12,844 bases of DNA from JAGLCY01 sp965369705 (GTDB taxonomy: Bacteria; Krumholzibacteriota; Krumholzibacteriia; LZORAL124-64-63), in assembly GCA_965369705.1 (NCBI GenBank), contig CBDURF010000102.1:1-12844 (forward strand), read 5' to 3'. The translations under genes and the position numbers were made by a program. The notes under the pieces are model-generated. The model did no database searches. It was not told the origin of the DNA and saw only the letters and a program-made list of their open reading frames with translations. This document shows positions 6,423-12,844 of this stretch, in pieces (positions within the stretch are counted from its first letter, which is position 1; every line of letters starts with the position of its first letter).

Positions 6423-9400
6423 CTAGCGCACGACCGCGAACTGCACCACGCTATGGTCCGTTCCGCCACCCTCCGACTCGACCACGAGCCGGCAAAGATA
6501 AAGGCCGGTCGCCGTTCCGTCCAAAGCGATTTCGATGGCGAACGGCTCCACGGCCGCCACATTCCGCCATTCAGTCGACAACACTTCCTCCCCCTCCAGG
6601 TTATAGACGAAGGCCCGCGCCCGGGCGGGGGACCTGACCTGCCCTCTCACATGGAGAGGTCCTGACAGAAGGGGGTTGGGGTAACAATGATGACTGCCGG
6701 GCACCAGGCCGGTGCCCTGGTCCGTTACGGGCAGGGTAACCCATCCCGCCGCGTCGTAGGAACCGTTTCGCCAGGGGGACCCGCCCCCCATCGGCCAGAC
6801 GGCTCCGGTGAGAGCCACATCCTGCCACACCGTCACCGTGGACACGAACTCGGTGTCCAGACTGGTGCTGTCGGTGTCGGCGCCCGTGATCCGGGGAAAT
6901 GAACCGATGGCCACGAGGTCCAGCAGAGGTTCCCCCGTCAGCATGCCCAGGGCGGGGCTGCCGGCGCTGCGGGCGGGGCCGCCCAGGGGCCAGCCGTTCT
7001 GCTTCTCGCCCATGGTGCCCAACCCGTACAATCGTCCGTCCCTGGAGGGGAAAATGTACTGGTCCAGGCGATGGGAGGCATCCGCCAGTTCGGCCACCAG
7101 GGGCGACCCCGCGCCAGAACCGTCCACCGCCGACATGGGATCGAGGGGCCGGCGCGGCCAGCCGTCCAGCCAATAACCGGTGTGGCCCATCCGACCCAGG
7201 AAACCCTCCCCCACGAAAGCTCCGCCGACCGCGAGGGGAGAACTGATCTCCACGTCCTTTTCCCAGACCATGTTGTCTCGCGTATCGGCCAGGGTATCGT
7301 CGAAGAAAACCGTCTCGCCGTGCCCGAAGCGATCGACAATGATCGCGTAATAGACGGGGGCCTCGGCCGGGGCGCCGGGCACCAGACCCCAGGAAACGGG
7401 GAAAGGTCCCGGTTCCAGGATCAGGGGAAGTTCCAACCGGATCGGTTCCTCCGGAATGGCCGAGGGTGTCAGGTCCAGAATGACGAGACGGTGTTCGCCG
7501 CCGGCGGTGTCGGCCACGGCGGTCAACAGGAATTCATCCGCCAAGACGGGAGCCGAGGGCACCAGCACGGGGCCCAGGCTGAAAACAGGACCAGGCGCGG
7601 CGGCGGGTCCGCTAAAAATCCGCAGGTAGGATTCGCCGGCTTCCAGAACCACCGTGCAGACGGAAACGAACAGTGAATCCGGATTGCCGGGCTGGAAATC
7701 AAGGGGCAGCAGGATCGGTGGCAATTCGCACCCGGGCAGGTCCTGATACAGACCGACCGCGCCCGGTTCGATGTCCCGGACCGGGGTGGCGTCCGCCTTG
7801 AAGGCGTAGATTCCCCGTGGTCCGGTCAGGACGATTTCCATTTCCCCGTCGTGGTCGATGTCGCCGGCCGCCGGCGGCAGGTTCCATGCCACAGGGTCGC
7901 CTCCCCGCATACCCGTAGTGAACGGCTCCAGTGTGGCGGGGTCGCCTCCGTCCGGGAATTCGTTCAACTCACCGTCCAGCACGAAGACCTCGCCCTGATG
8001 CCCCGCGAGAATGATCTGACCCAAGGAGCCCGTGGTCTCGAGTTGGGCGACCAGGACATGGGACCCGGTCAGGTCCGTGCCGGAAGGGAATTCGCGCCGG
8101 GCGACCAGCACGGGCCCGGCGCCGGGATCGATTTCGGTCGTGAGCATAAAGGTCATCGTGTCGGCGTACTCGTAGCCCCAGTGGGTTGTGGTATCCAGGA
8201 CAACCAGGTAACTCTGGGAATCCAGGACGACATTGCTGAAATCACGGAAAGCGATGCCCGTCCTCGCTCCGCCCGCCGTATCGGTCGGAGGCAGGGTCCT
8301 GGCGTCGAACACGTGGGCGTCTTCGCCCCGGAAGCTGTCGTCATCCCCGCCCAGCATGAAATCGGAGGCCTCGCGGGAATCCAGATCCTGGATCCGGTCG
8401 GCTTCCTCGAGATCCACCGATTTCCGGCCAGGATCGGCGTTGAACAGGTTGCCCGGCGCAATGAACACGTCCTGGATGACGCCCTCGTCGATATGCCAGA
8501 CATACACACCGCTCCCGGCTGCCAGTTCACCGGGGTCGCAGGGTTGGCCGGATTCGCAGAGTTCGCCGGGCAGGCGCGCGTTGTTCTCGCTCATCGCGAA
8601 GTCCCATTCGGCGTCGGTCACTCGCTCCCGGGTATCCGTGGCAGGGTCGAACTTGCCCGTCGGGGTGCCGTCTCCGTTTTCCGAATCATGGTCCCAGAAA
8701 TCAGGAATCCCGTTGCCGTTCAGGTCTCCGGAAAAAGTGAACCGCCGGTCGCCGTTGGGATCCTGCAGGCGGTACTCCAACAGCCAATATTCCTGGCCGG
8801 TGATGCTAACCCGGGCGCAGGCCTCGGGGTCGTTCGGCCGCTCGCTGGGCGTCAGCCGCAACGGGCCCACCGCCGAGATCTCCGCCTCGTACGGATCCAG
8901 CCAGCCCATCAGGTGCTTGTTGTAGGCGCAGGGATGGGGCGGGATGAAACCCAGCCCCACGAACAGACCGTAGCCCATCAGGCCGAATTCCCCGATACCC
9001 TGGCTGTCGGGCCGTCCAGAGGGAGTGAAATCGCTGAGGGACAGCATGCCCAGATGCAGCCCCACCTCGAAACAGTACACCCCCAGGCTGCCGAAGCCGC
9101 CGTCGAAAGTTCCGACCGGATCCTGCTGTTCCGTTTCCGGCAGGACCAGCACACGGACGATCCCCGTACTATCAGGGAATCCAGCCGCGGGAATGTAGGG
9201 AGTGTCCAGGATGCTGTCTTCCACCGCCCGGGCAAAATCGGCGGGGTCCAGATAGGTGCTGAAAATCTGCTCCGGACTGTTGCCCAGGATGTCGGTCTCC
9301 TGTCCCGCCCCCGCATGGACCAGGATGACGGTGTCGTAGTCTGGAAAAACAATCTCGTCGTCGAGGCTGTCGATCACCGTGGCCGCCATCAGGATCTGTT

Positions 9401-9926
9401 GCTCCCCCAGCTCCGGGTGGTTTCCGTAGAACCACATGGGATCAGGGAGATTCACCGTGCGAGGATGGACGGTGGTCTTGACGGTCAGCCGGCCCCCGCT
9501 GACCGCATCGAAATAATCCGCCACATCCCCCATCAGATGCTGGAAGAAGACCGAATCGTGGAAGGCATAATAGCGGTCCGTCTGCCGGGGCGGGGGAAAG
9601 TCCCCTTCCACCTGGCCGAACCTTCCGAGCATGAGGCTGTCCGAAAAATCACACATCAACAGGATGGCGTTCAACGTGGCGGGGGCTTTTTCCCCGGCCA
9701 GACGACGGCTTTGCAGATCCTTGGCTCCATCGTCGCAAACCGGACCGATCCGGGACTTCAGCACGTTCTTGACCCTGGCCGCATCCGCACCGGCGCCAGG
9801 GGGAAAAGGCAGAGACCTCACCGAAGCCGACGTTTCCGCGCCCCCCGCCTCCTGTGGGGGAAGAAGCCAGACGCAGACAACCAGCACCATCAGGAAGGGC
9901 AGCGACTTTATGCGCATGGAGAGCAT
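6423..9926 (-). CDS. M6 metalloprotease-like secreted protein with degenerate zinc site, propeller-like repeats and C-terminal sorting-like domain
   Basis: A 1167-residue exoprotein. Signal peptide at 1-30 (cut near AGGA). An M6 (immune inhibitor A-like) domain spans about 84-345, recognisable from NAILLMCDFSD, the DVADYFDAVSGGRL block, LGVYCFEVGLHLGM and the following EFGLMGYG. The zinc motif HEFGH of the family is here FEVGL (286-290), so both ligand histidines are missing and peptidase activity is doubtful. After it come the M6-associated GSGVYVWHIDE (471-481), a calcium-loop-like DLNGNGIPDFWD (401-412), and FG-GAP/VCBS-like strands such as AAGDIDHDGEMEIVL (686-700) through about 1010, suggesting a propeller. 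The C-terminus (about 1078-1167) begins with CYPNP and has the strand pattern FVYNLEGEEVL...GLYLCRLV of type A sorting or FlgD-Ig-like domains. The start has AAAGG only 3 nt before the ATG; an ATG three codons on is an alternative. A consensus promoter lies at 9993-10021. Probably exported to the surface or medium. Confidence 0.88.
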   Translation of the reverse strand: MLSMRIKSLPFLMVLVVCVWLLPPQEAGGAETSASVRSLPFPPGAGADAARVKNVLKSRIGPVCDDGAKDLQSRRLAGEKAPATLNAILLMCDFSDSLMLGRFGQVEGDFPPPRQTDRYYAFHDSVFFQHLMGDVADYFDAVSGGRLTVKTTVHPRTVNLPDPMWFYGNHPELGEQQILMAATVIDSLDDEIVFPDYDTVILVHAGAGQETDILGNSPEQIFSTYLDPADFARAVEDSILDTPYIPAAGFPDSTGIVRVLVLPETEQQDPVGTFDGGFGSLGVYCFEVGLHLGMLSLSDFTPSGRPDSQGIGEFGLMGYGLFVGLGFIPPHPCAYNKHLMGWLDPYEAEISAVGPLRLTPSERPNDPEACARVSITGQEYWLLEYRLQDPNGDRRFTFSGDLNGNGIPDFWDHDSENGDGTPTGKFDPATDTRERVTDAEWDFAMSENNARLPGELCESGQPCDPGELAAGSGVYVWHIDEGVIQDVFIAPGNLFNADPGRKSVDLEEADRIQDLDSREASDFMLGGDDDSFRGEDAHVFDARTLPPTDTAGGARTGIAFRDFSNVVLDSQSYLVVLDTTTHWGYEYADTMTFMLTTEIDPGAGPVLVARREFPSGTDLTGSHVLVAQLETTGSLGQIILAGHQGEVFVLDGELNEFPDGGDPATLEPFTTGMRGGDPVAWNLPPAAGDIDHDGEMEIVLTGPRGIYAFKADATPVRDIEPGAVGLYQDLPGCELPPILLPLDFQPGNPDSLFVSVCTVVLEAGESYLRIFSGPAAAPGPVFSLGPVLVPSAPVLADEFLLTAVADTAGGEHRLVILDLTPSAIPEEPIRLELPLILEPGPFPVSWGLVPGAPAEAPVYYAIIVDRFGHGETVFFDDTLADTRDNMVWEKDVEISSPLAVGGAFVGEGFLGRMGHTGYWLDGWPRRPLDPMSAVDGSGAGSPLVAELADASHRLDQYIFPSRDGRLYGLGTMGEKQNGWPLGGPARSAGSPALGMLTGEPLLDLVAIGSFPRITGADTDSTSLDTEFVSTVTVWQDVALTGAVWPMGGGSPWRNGSYDAAGWVTLPVTDQGTGLVPGSHHCYPNPLLSGPLHVRGQVRSPARARAFVYNLEGEEVLSTEWRNVAAVEPFAIEIALDGTATGLYLCRLVVESEGGGTDHSVVQFAVVR

Positions 9927-9992
9927 GAACCTTTCGAGGGGGTATCCGGTCCAGTCAGCCCACGGAGGGTGAAGCTGCAGAATCCGCCCGAC

Positions 9993-10021
9993 ATTATATT
10001 AAGGTCTCTTGCCAAGGTCAA
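9993..10021 (-). promoter_or_regulatory. Consensus sigma70 promoter for the M6-PorV operon
   Basis: On the minus strand TTGACC (10021-10016; five of six), a 17-nt spacer and a perfect TATAAT (9998-9993). Initiation near 9986 leaves a leader of about 60 nt before the ATG at 9926. It is the best promoter in the window. Confidence 0.8.
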
Positions 10022-10043
10022 TTGCCCACTTTAAGGCGGCCGA

Positions 10044-10069
10044 CCCGGATATTCGCAATCCGGGCCCGG
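10044..10069. repeat. Inverted repeat merged with a GC palindrome upstream of the M6 promoter
   Basis: CCCGGAT (10044-10050) and ATCCGGG (10058-10064) form a perfect 7-bp stem with a 7-nt loop. The right arm runs into the perfect palindrome CCGGGCCCGG (10060-10069). It lies 23 bp upstream of the -35 of the M6 promoter, where an activator site would be placed. Confidence 0.45.
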
Positions 10070-10076
10070 TCAATCC

Positions 10077-10122
10077 GGCTTATTGAATCGCTGCGCGATC
10101 CCGCCAGGCGATTCAATAAGCC
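10077..10122. repeat. Perfect 15-bp inverted repeat with 16-nt loop
   Basis: GGCTTATTGAATCGC (10077-10091) is repeated in reverse complement at 10108-10122. The stem is AT-rich in the middle, unlike the surrounding DNA, and is not followed by a T tract on the minus strand. Its length and lack of mismatches make chance unlikely. It could be a second terminator arm, an RNA end-stabilising hairpin, a regulator site or a dispersed repeat. Confidence 0.75.
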
Positions 10123-10126
10123 TGGT

Positions 10127-10193
10127 AAAAATCAGGAGAGCCCAAACGCGGTACCTGTCACCCCTGATCGACATTCCCTCGCCGGGCTCTCCT
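10127..10193 (-). terminator. Possible terminator of the DUF4384 gene
   Basis: AGGAGAGCCC (10134-10143) and GGGCTCTCCT (10184-10193) are perfect 10-bp inverted repeats around 40 nt. On the minus strand the closing arm is followed by GATTTTTACC (T5 at 10131-10127). The large loop is unusual for a plain terminator and could hold further structure. It lies about 140 nt downstream of the DUF4384 stop codon. Confidence 0.5.
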
Positions 10194-10256
10194 TCATGTG
10201 TCGGTGTCCCCGTCCGGTCGGTTCGCTACCTTTCCCGTATGGCTGCCAACCTCTTC

Positions 10257-10272
10257 GAGAAACCGGTTTCTC
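10257..10272. repeat. 16-bp perfect palindrome
   Basis: GAGAAACCGGTTTCTC is its own reverse complement with no spacer. It lies about 65 bp downstream of the DUF4384 stop codon. As DNA it could bind a dimeric regulator; with no loop it makes a poor RNA hairpin. Confidence 0.55.
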
Positions 10273-10334
10273 ACCGGCCGACGGGTGATGGGGGGAAACC
10301 ACCAACACAACACTGAATTTTCAAGACGGGGCCC

Positions 10335-12212
10335 CTACCTCCTGTGGGATGTGCCCCCGCTGCGGCTGCCGCCCTTTGATCCGCCGCCGCTGCTGCGGCT
10401 GCTTCCGCCGCTGCGGCCACCTGAACTCCGACCGCCGCCGGAGCTCGATTTCGAGCGGGAATTATTGTTGCCCACGGAACCGGAATTCCTGGTGCCGGAG
10501 CTCTTTTTCTGGGTGCTGCCGGACCGCGGTTTCACCGAGCTGCGGGAATCCCTGGCTCCGGAGGTCCCTTTCTGGCTGCTCCTGGGTTTGACGCTGCCCC
10601 CGGACCGTGTGCGGTCCCCGGTCGAGGATCTGACCGTGCCGCTGCTGCCGGGACGCACCTGCCGCGTCCTGTCGGTGCGGCCGCCGGACTGGGTACTGCG
10701 ACCCGAGTTCCAAACCCTGGTCCCTCTCTTCCTGGGCTCGACCGGCTTGATGGTTCGCTGGGTCGTGCCCGCGCCGGTCCGGCTCCCGGAGCTGCCGCGC
10801 ACCGTGGTGGTACTGCCCGCGCCCCGGGCGACGGGCACCAGGCCCGAGCGGCCGCTGCTCCCGCCGGCGCGGTGTCTGAAGTCGGCGCCGGCCGTTCGGC
10901 CGCCGTCGGTTCGTGAGCGGGCCGCGGTGCTGCCTCCGTCCCGGATCCGCAAGCCGCTGTTACCCCTCATGCGCACGCCTTCATCGAACCGGGGCCGCTC
11001 GCGGGATTCGGCCTTGACGCCGGCATAACCGCCGGCCCTGGCTCCGGTGGTGGCCAGATTGGTCGACCGGCCCTTGACGCCGTCCAGGTCCGACATCCTC
11101 GTGCGGCTGGTCATGGCGTCCCGCTGTCGTGAATCGGGCGTATCGGCGCTGACCATCCGGGAGACCGTGCCGTACTCCCGCGTCTTGGTCACCGGCCCGT
11201 CGCGATCGCCCTTGGTCAAGGGCCGATAGCGACGGTTTCCACTGTTGTAATACGTGTAGCAGTTGCCCGCGTAATAGGGGGAGTAACCCCATGAATAACA
11301 GCCACCGCCGTACCAGCCGTAACCGTAATATGGGGCGCAGACGTAGTAAGGCTGGTACCAGAAATTGATCCAGGGCCGCCAGGTCCATGGATCCACGTAG
11401 ACGTAGACCGGGTTGGCGTAGACGGGGTAATAACCGTAGTCGGCATACCAGGAGTTGACCCAGCCGTAGTCGTAAGTGATCTCGAGGGTGCAGGTGTCCC
11501 GGTAGGGTTCATAGGCCACATCGTCCTCGAAGTGGCACTGATTGCACAGGTAACGGGGATGTTCGACTTCGCGGTGCACATAGTAACTCACGTAGTTGGT
11601 CACCACGTATTCCTCGGAATTCTCCAGACCGGTCACGGCGAAATTGACCTCGTTCATGGCCAGGAAGGGATCCCCCGCCACCCGGAAACCGAACCGATCG
11701 GCGCCGCGTTCATGGTGGAAGTCGATTTCCAGATCGCGCAGATCGAAGGGATACTTCGAAACGATGGCCTCGACGAATCCCTCTCCTTCACTGGTGGAAA
11801 CACGGAGCTTGCGCCCCCCCGACACTGGCAGGAGATATTCGTGGCCGCCGAAAACGAAGCCGTCGTCCATGCGGCTGCGGGGCCACAGCACCGTCACCAG
11901 GCCGTCCACATCGATGCGGTAGACCACGGTGTAGGCATCCTGGTTGGTCTGGAAGCCGGCGCCCATCTCTTCGCCGCGCTGATAGATCTCGTTTTCTTCC
12001 CGATCGAGCCAGACACCGACGCGCAGATCGACCTTGCCGTAGTCGAAGTCGCCCGAGTCCGACTTCCCGCCGACCTCGTAACTCTGGGCCATGGAAACGC
12101 CGCCAAAGGCCAGAACCAGGGTCAGTGAAGCCAGGAAGATGACCAGACGAACGCCCCACTTGGACCGGATCCCGGGCAGGCCGCCTTTTGTTTTCGTGAG
12201 TATCGTTTTCAT
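10335..12212 (-). CDS. Secreted DUF4384-domain protein with CXXCH motif, Tyr/Trp-rich block and Arg/Ser/Gly-rich tail
   Basis: A 625-residue protein of unknown function. Signal peptide at about 1-42 (hydrophobic 21-38, cut after SMA). Residues about 60-150 look like a DUF4384 domain: VDLRVGVWLDREENEIYQRGEEM, a tract reading AYTVVYRIDVDGLVTVLWPRS, then GGHEYLLP. Next comes CNQCH (223-227), a single CXXCH that could bind haem c or a metal. Residues 247-329 hold 32 Tyr or Trp by my count and three further cysteines (292, 305, 318). The last 295 or so residues are low-complexity, rich in Arg, Ser, Gly, Thr and Lys, strongly basic and surely disordered. DUF4384 proteins are often envelope-associated, but their role is not settled. 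The start has GAGGAGAGGAG about 9 nt upstream. The fibronectin-type gene ends 34 nt before it, suggesting an operon. The tail's composition produces long spurious frames on the other strand. Confidence 0.85.
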   Translation of the reverse strand: MKTILTKTKGGLPGIRSKWGVRLVIFLASLTLVLAFGGVSMAQSYEVGGKSDSGDFDYGKVDLRVGVWLDREENEIYQRGEEMGAGFQTNQDAYTVVYRIDVDGLVTVLWPRSRMDDGFVFGGHEYLLPVSGGRKLRVSTSEGEGFVEAIVSKYPFDLRDLEIDFHHERGADRFGFRVAGDPFLAMNEVNFAVTGLENSEEYVVTNYVSYYVHREVEHPRYLCNQCHFEDDVAYEPYRDTCTLEITYDYGWVNSWYADYGYYPVYANPVYVYVDPWTWRPWINFWYQPYYVCAPYYGYGWYGGGCYSWGYSPYYAGNCYTYYNSGNRRYRPLTKGDRDGPVTKTREYGTVSRMVSADTPDSRQRDAMTSRTRMSDLDGVKGRSTNLATTGARAGGYAGVKAESRERPRFDEGVRMRGNSGLRIRDGGSTAARSRTDGGRTAGADFRHRAGGSSGRSGLVPVARGAGSTTTVRGSSGSRTGAGTTQRTIKPVEPRKRGTRVWNSGRSTQSGGRTDRTRQVRPGSSGTVRSSTGDRTRSGGSVKPRSSQKGTSGARDSRSSVKPRSGSTQKKSSGTRNSGSVGNNNSRSKSSSGGGRSSGGRSGGSSRSSGGGSKGGSRSGGTSHRR

Positions 12213-12246
12213 GGTTTCACGCTCCTCTCCTCAGTTCACCTATTGT

Positions 12247-12844
12247 TCAAAAGCTTACGACCAGGGCCCTGCCCCCGCCGGTTTCCACATCATCGGGCGC
12301 CTTGAGCTCCGGCAGCCCGGGAATGGTCTGGTAGGCCCAGATGATGTCCACCGACTCGGTGTAGGCGCCGGTCACTCCGAATTTGGCGTAATGCAGTTGG
12401 GGCGTCCTGATCTCCACCACGTAGATGTGCCCTGTAACCAGCTCGAGCTTGCCGGTCTGGGAGTAGCCGTCGGCCGGGGCCCAGGACACGCCCTCGAAGA
12501 TGAGCTCACCCTCGCTGCTGGTGAACACCCCGAAATCCTGGAGAACGACCCTCGCGGGGTTGGCCACCACGTAGGGAATTTCGCTTTCGAAGGAGATCTC
12601 AATGTCGTAGGCCATGGTCTTCGGATCGACCAGACCAGCGTTGATATTGCCCTGATTGGCTGCCGCCTTCTCGAAATCAAAACCGGACTTGGTGGATAGG
12701 GGGTCGTTCCCGTCCTCCAGGGTTACCGGGATGTAGTTTCCGTTGAAATAGGGGCTCATGGGCAGGGGAGCGTCGACGACGAACTCGAAACTGAGAGCGC
12801 TCTCCCCCTCAACGAAATTTACCGCCGCGACCGCGTATTCGTAC
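12247..12844 (-). CDS. C-terminal part of a fibronectin type III-containing protein (5' end outside window)
   Basis: The frame is open from the right edge to the stop at 12247, giving the last 198 residues. An internal ATG at 12759 is not the likely start, because the residues before it, YEYAVAAVNFVEGESALS, match the final strands of a fibronectin type III domain. After that domain comes a beta-rich region of about 150 residues with FESEIPYVVANPARVVLQDFG and GKLELVTGHIYVVEIR, which I cannot assign to a family. The C-terminus (ELKAPDDVETGGGRALVVSF) has no YPNP-type sorting domain and no membrane anchor. FnIII domains mediate binding in secreted or surface proteins, so an extracellular or periplasmic place is likely. 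It is 34 nt upstream of the DUF4384 gene and probably in the same operon, whose promoter lies outside the window. Confidence 0.8.
   Translation of the reverse strand, partial: YEYAVAAVNFVEGESALSFEFVVDAPLPMSPYFNGNYIPVTLEDGNDPLSTKSGFDFEKAAANQGNINAGLVDPKTMAYDIEISFESEIPYVVANPARVVLQDFGVFTSSEGELIFEGVSWAPADGYSQTGKLELVTGHIYVVEIRTPQLHYAKFGVTGAYTESVDIIWAYQTIPGLPELKAPDDVETGGGRALVVSF

Larger units (their letters stand above)
9927..10334. other. Hairpin-rich noncoding stretch
   Basis: This 408-bp stretch separates the DUF4384 gene from the M6-like gene. On the minus strand, in reading order, it holds a 16-bp palindrome (10257-10272), a 10-bp stem around 40 nt followed by T5 (10193-10127), a 15-bp hairpin (10122-10077), a 7-bp hairpin merged with a palindrome (10069-10044), the promoter (10021-9993) and a leader of about 60 nt. 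Short reading frames in it have no coding character. No known riboswitch or tRNA was recognised. Confidence 0.7.

Noticed and set aside
7851..10034. A 727-residue open frame on the plus strand, antisense to the M6-like gene
   Set aside because: It is the codon-aligned antisense frame of a GC-rich gene that rarely uses TTA, CTA or TCA, so stops are few. The translation has no domain, no signal and no good ribosome-binding site, whereas the minus-strand protein has clear family motifs.
10140..10330. A possible cyclic-di-GMP, glycine, TPP or cobalamin riboswitch
   Set aside because: The minus-strand sequence was read for the conserved cores of these classes and none matched, despite strong inverted repeats.
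10198..11028. A Pro/Leu/Arg-rich plus-strand frame of 276 residues
   Set aside because: It mirrors the Arg/Ser/Gly-rich tail of the DUF4384 protein; its composition is an artefact of low-complexity GC-rich DNA.

Overview
The window reads as a chromosomal segment from a GC-rich, diderm (outer-membrane) bacterium. The marks pointing to the Fibrobacteres-Chlorobi-Bacteroidetes superphylum or a neighbouring candidate phylum (Krumholzibacteriota/Eisenbacteria-like lineages are my guess) are a PorV/PorQ-family outer-membrane barrel, an M6-peptidase-like exoprotein with a YPNP-type C-terminal sorting-like domain, a short primary-type sigma factor without region 1.1, and a GNHD-type LpxH-like enzyme. 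Taxonomy is inference; no rRNA or other marker gene is present. No tRNA, rRNA, CRISPR array, insertion sequence or phage gene was seen. Almost every gene lies on the minus strand; only the LpxH-like gene is on the plus strand.

Layout, left to right. (1) Positions 1-1160: possibly the first codons of a minus-strand gene running off the left edge, then an M23/LytM peptidoglycan endopeptidase. (2) Positions 1161-2320: a noncoding gap with a strong intrinsic terminator, then the sigma factor. (3) Positions 2354-3886: a DegP/HtrA-type serine protease with two PDZ domains, 33 nt upstream of the sigma gene and very probably in the same transcript, with a near-consensus promoter (TTGACA, 17 nt, TACGAT) overlapping the end of the gene before it. 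(4) Positions 4008-4496: a small coiled-coil protein of unknown function, divergent from (5) the LpxH-like lipid A enzyme at 4638-5393; the space between them holds three tandem 11-bp repeats. (6) Positions 5430-9926: a two-gene unit, M6-like exoprotein then PorV/PorQ-family barrel, read from a promoter with a perfect TATAAT. (7) Positions 9927-10334: a 408-bp noncoding stretch rich in perfect inverted repeats. (8) Positions 10335-12844: a secreted DUF4384-type protein with a CXXCH motif, a Tyr/Trp-rich block and a long Arg/Ser/Gly tail, preceded by the 3' part of a fibronectin-type-III-containing protein cut by the right edge.

The common theme is the cell envelope: cell-wall hydrolysis (M23), periplasmic protein quality control (HtrA) with a sigma factor, lipid A synthesis (LpxH-like), outer-membrane export (PorV-like) and secreted surface proteins. 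The most unusual points are the M6-like protein, whose zinc-binding HExxH motif is replaced by FEVGL in an intact reading frame and which is paired with a PorV-like barrel; the odd DUF4384 protein; and the hairpin-rich intergenic stretch. I see no clearly new defence or mobile system.
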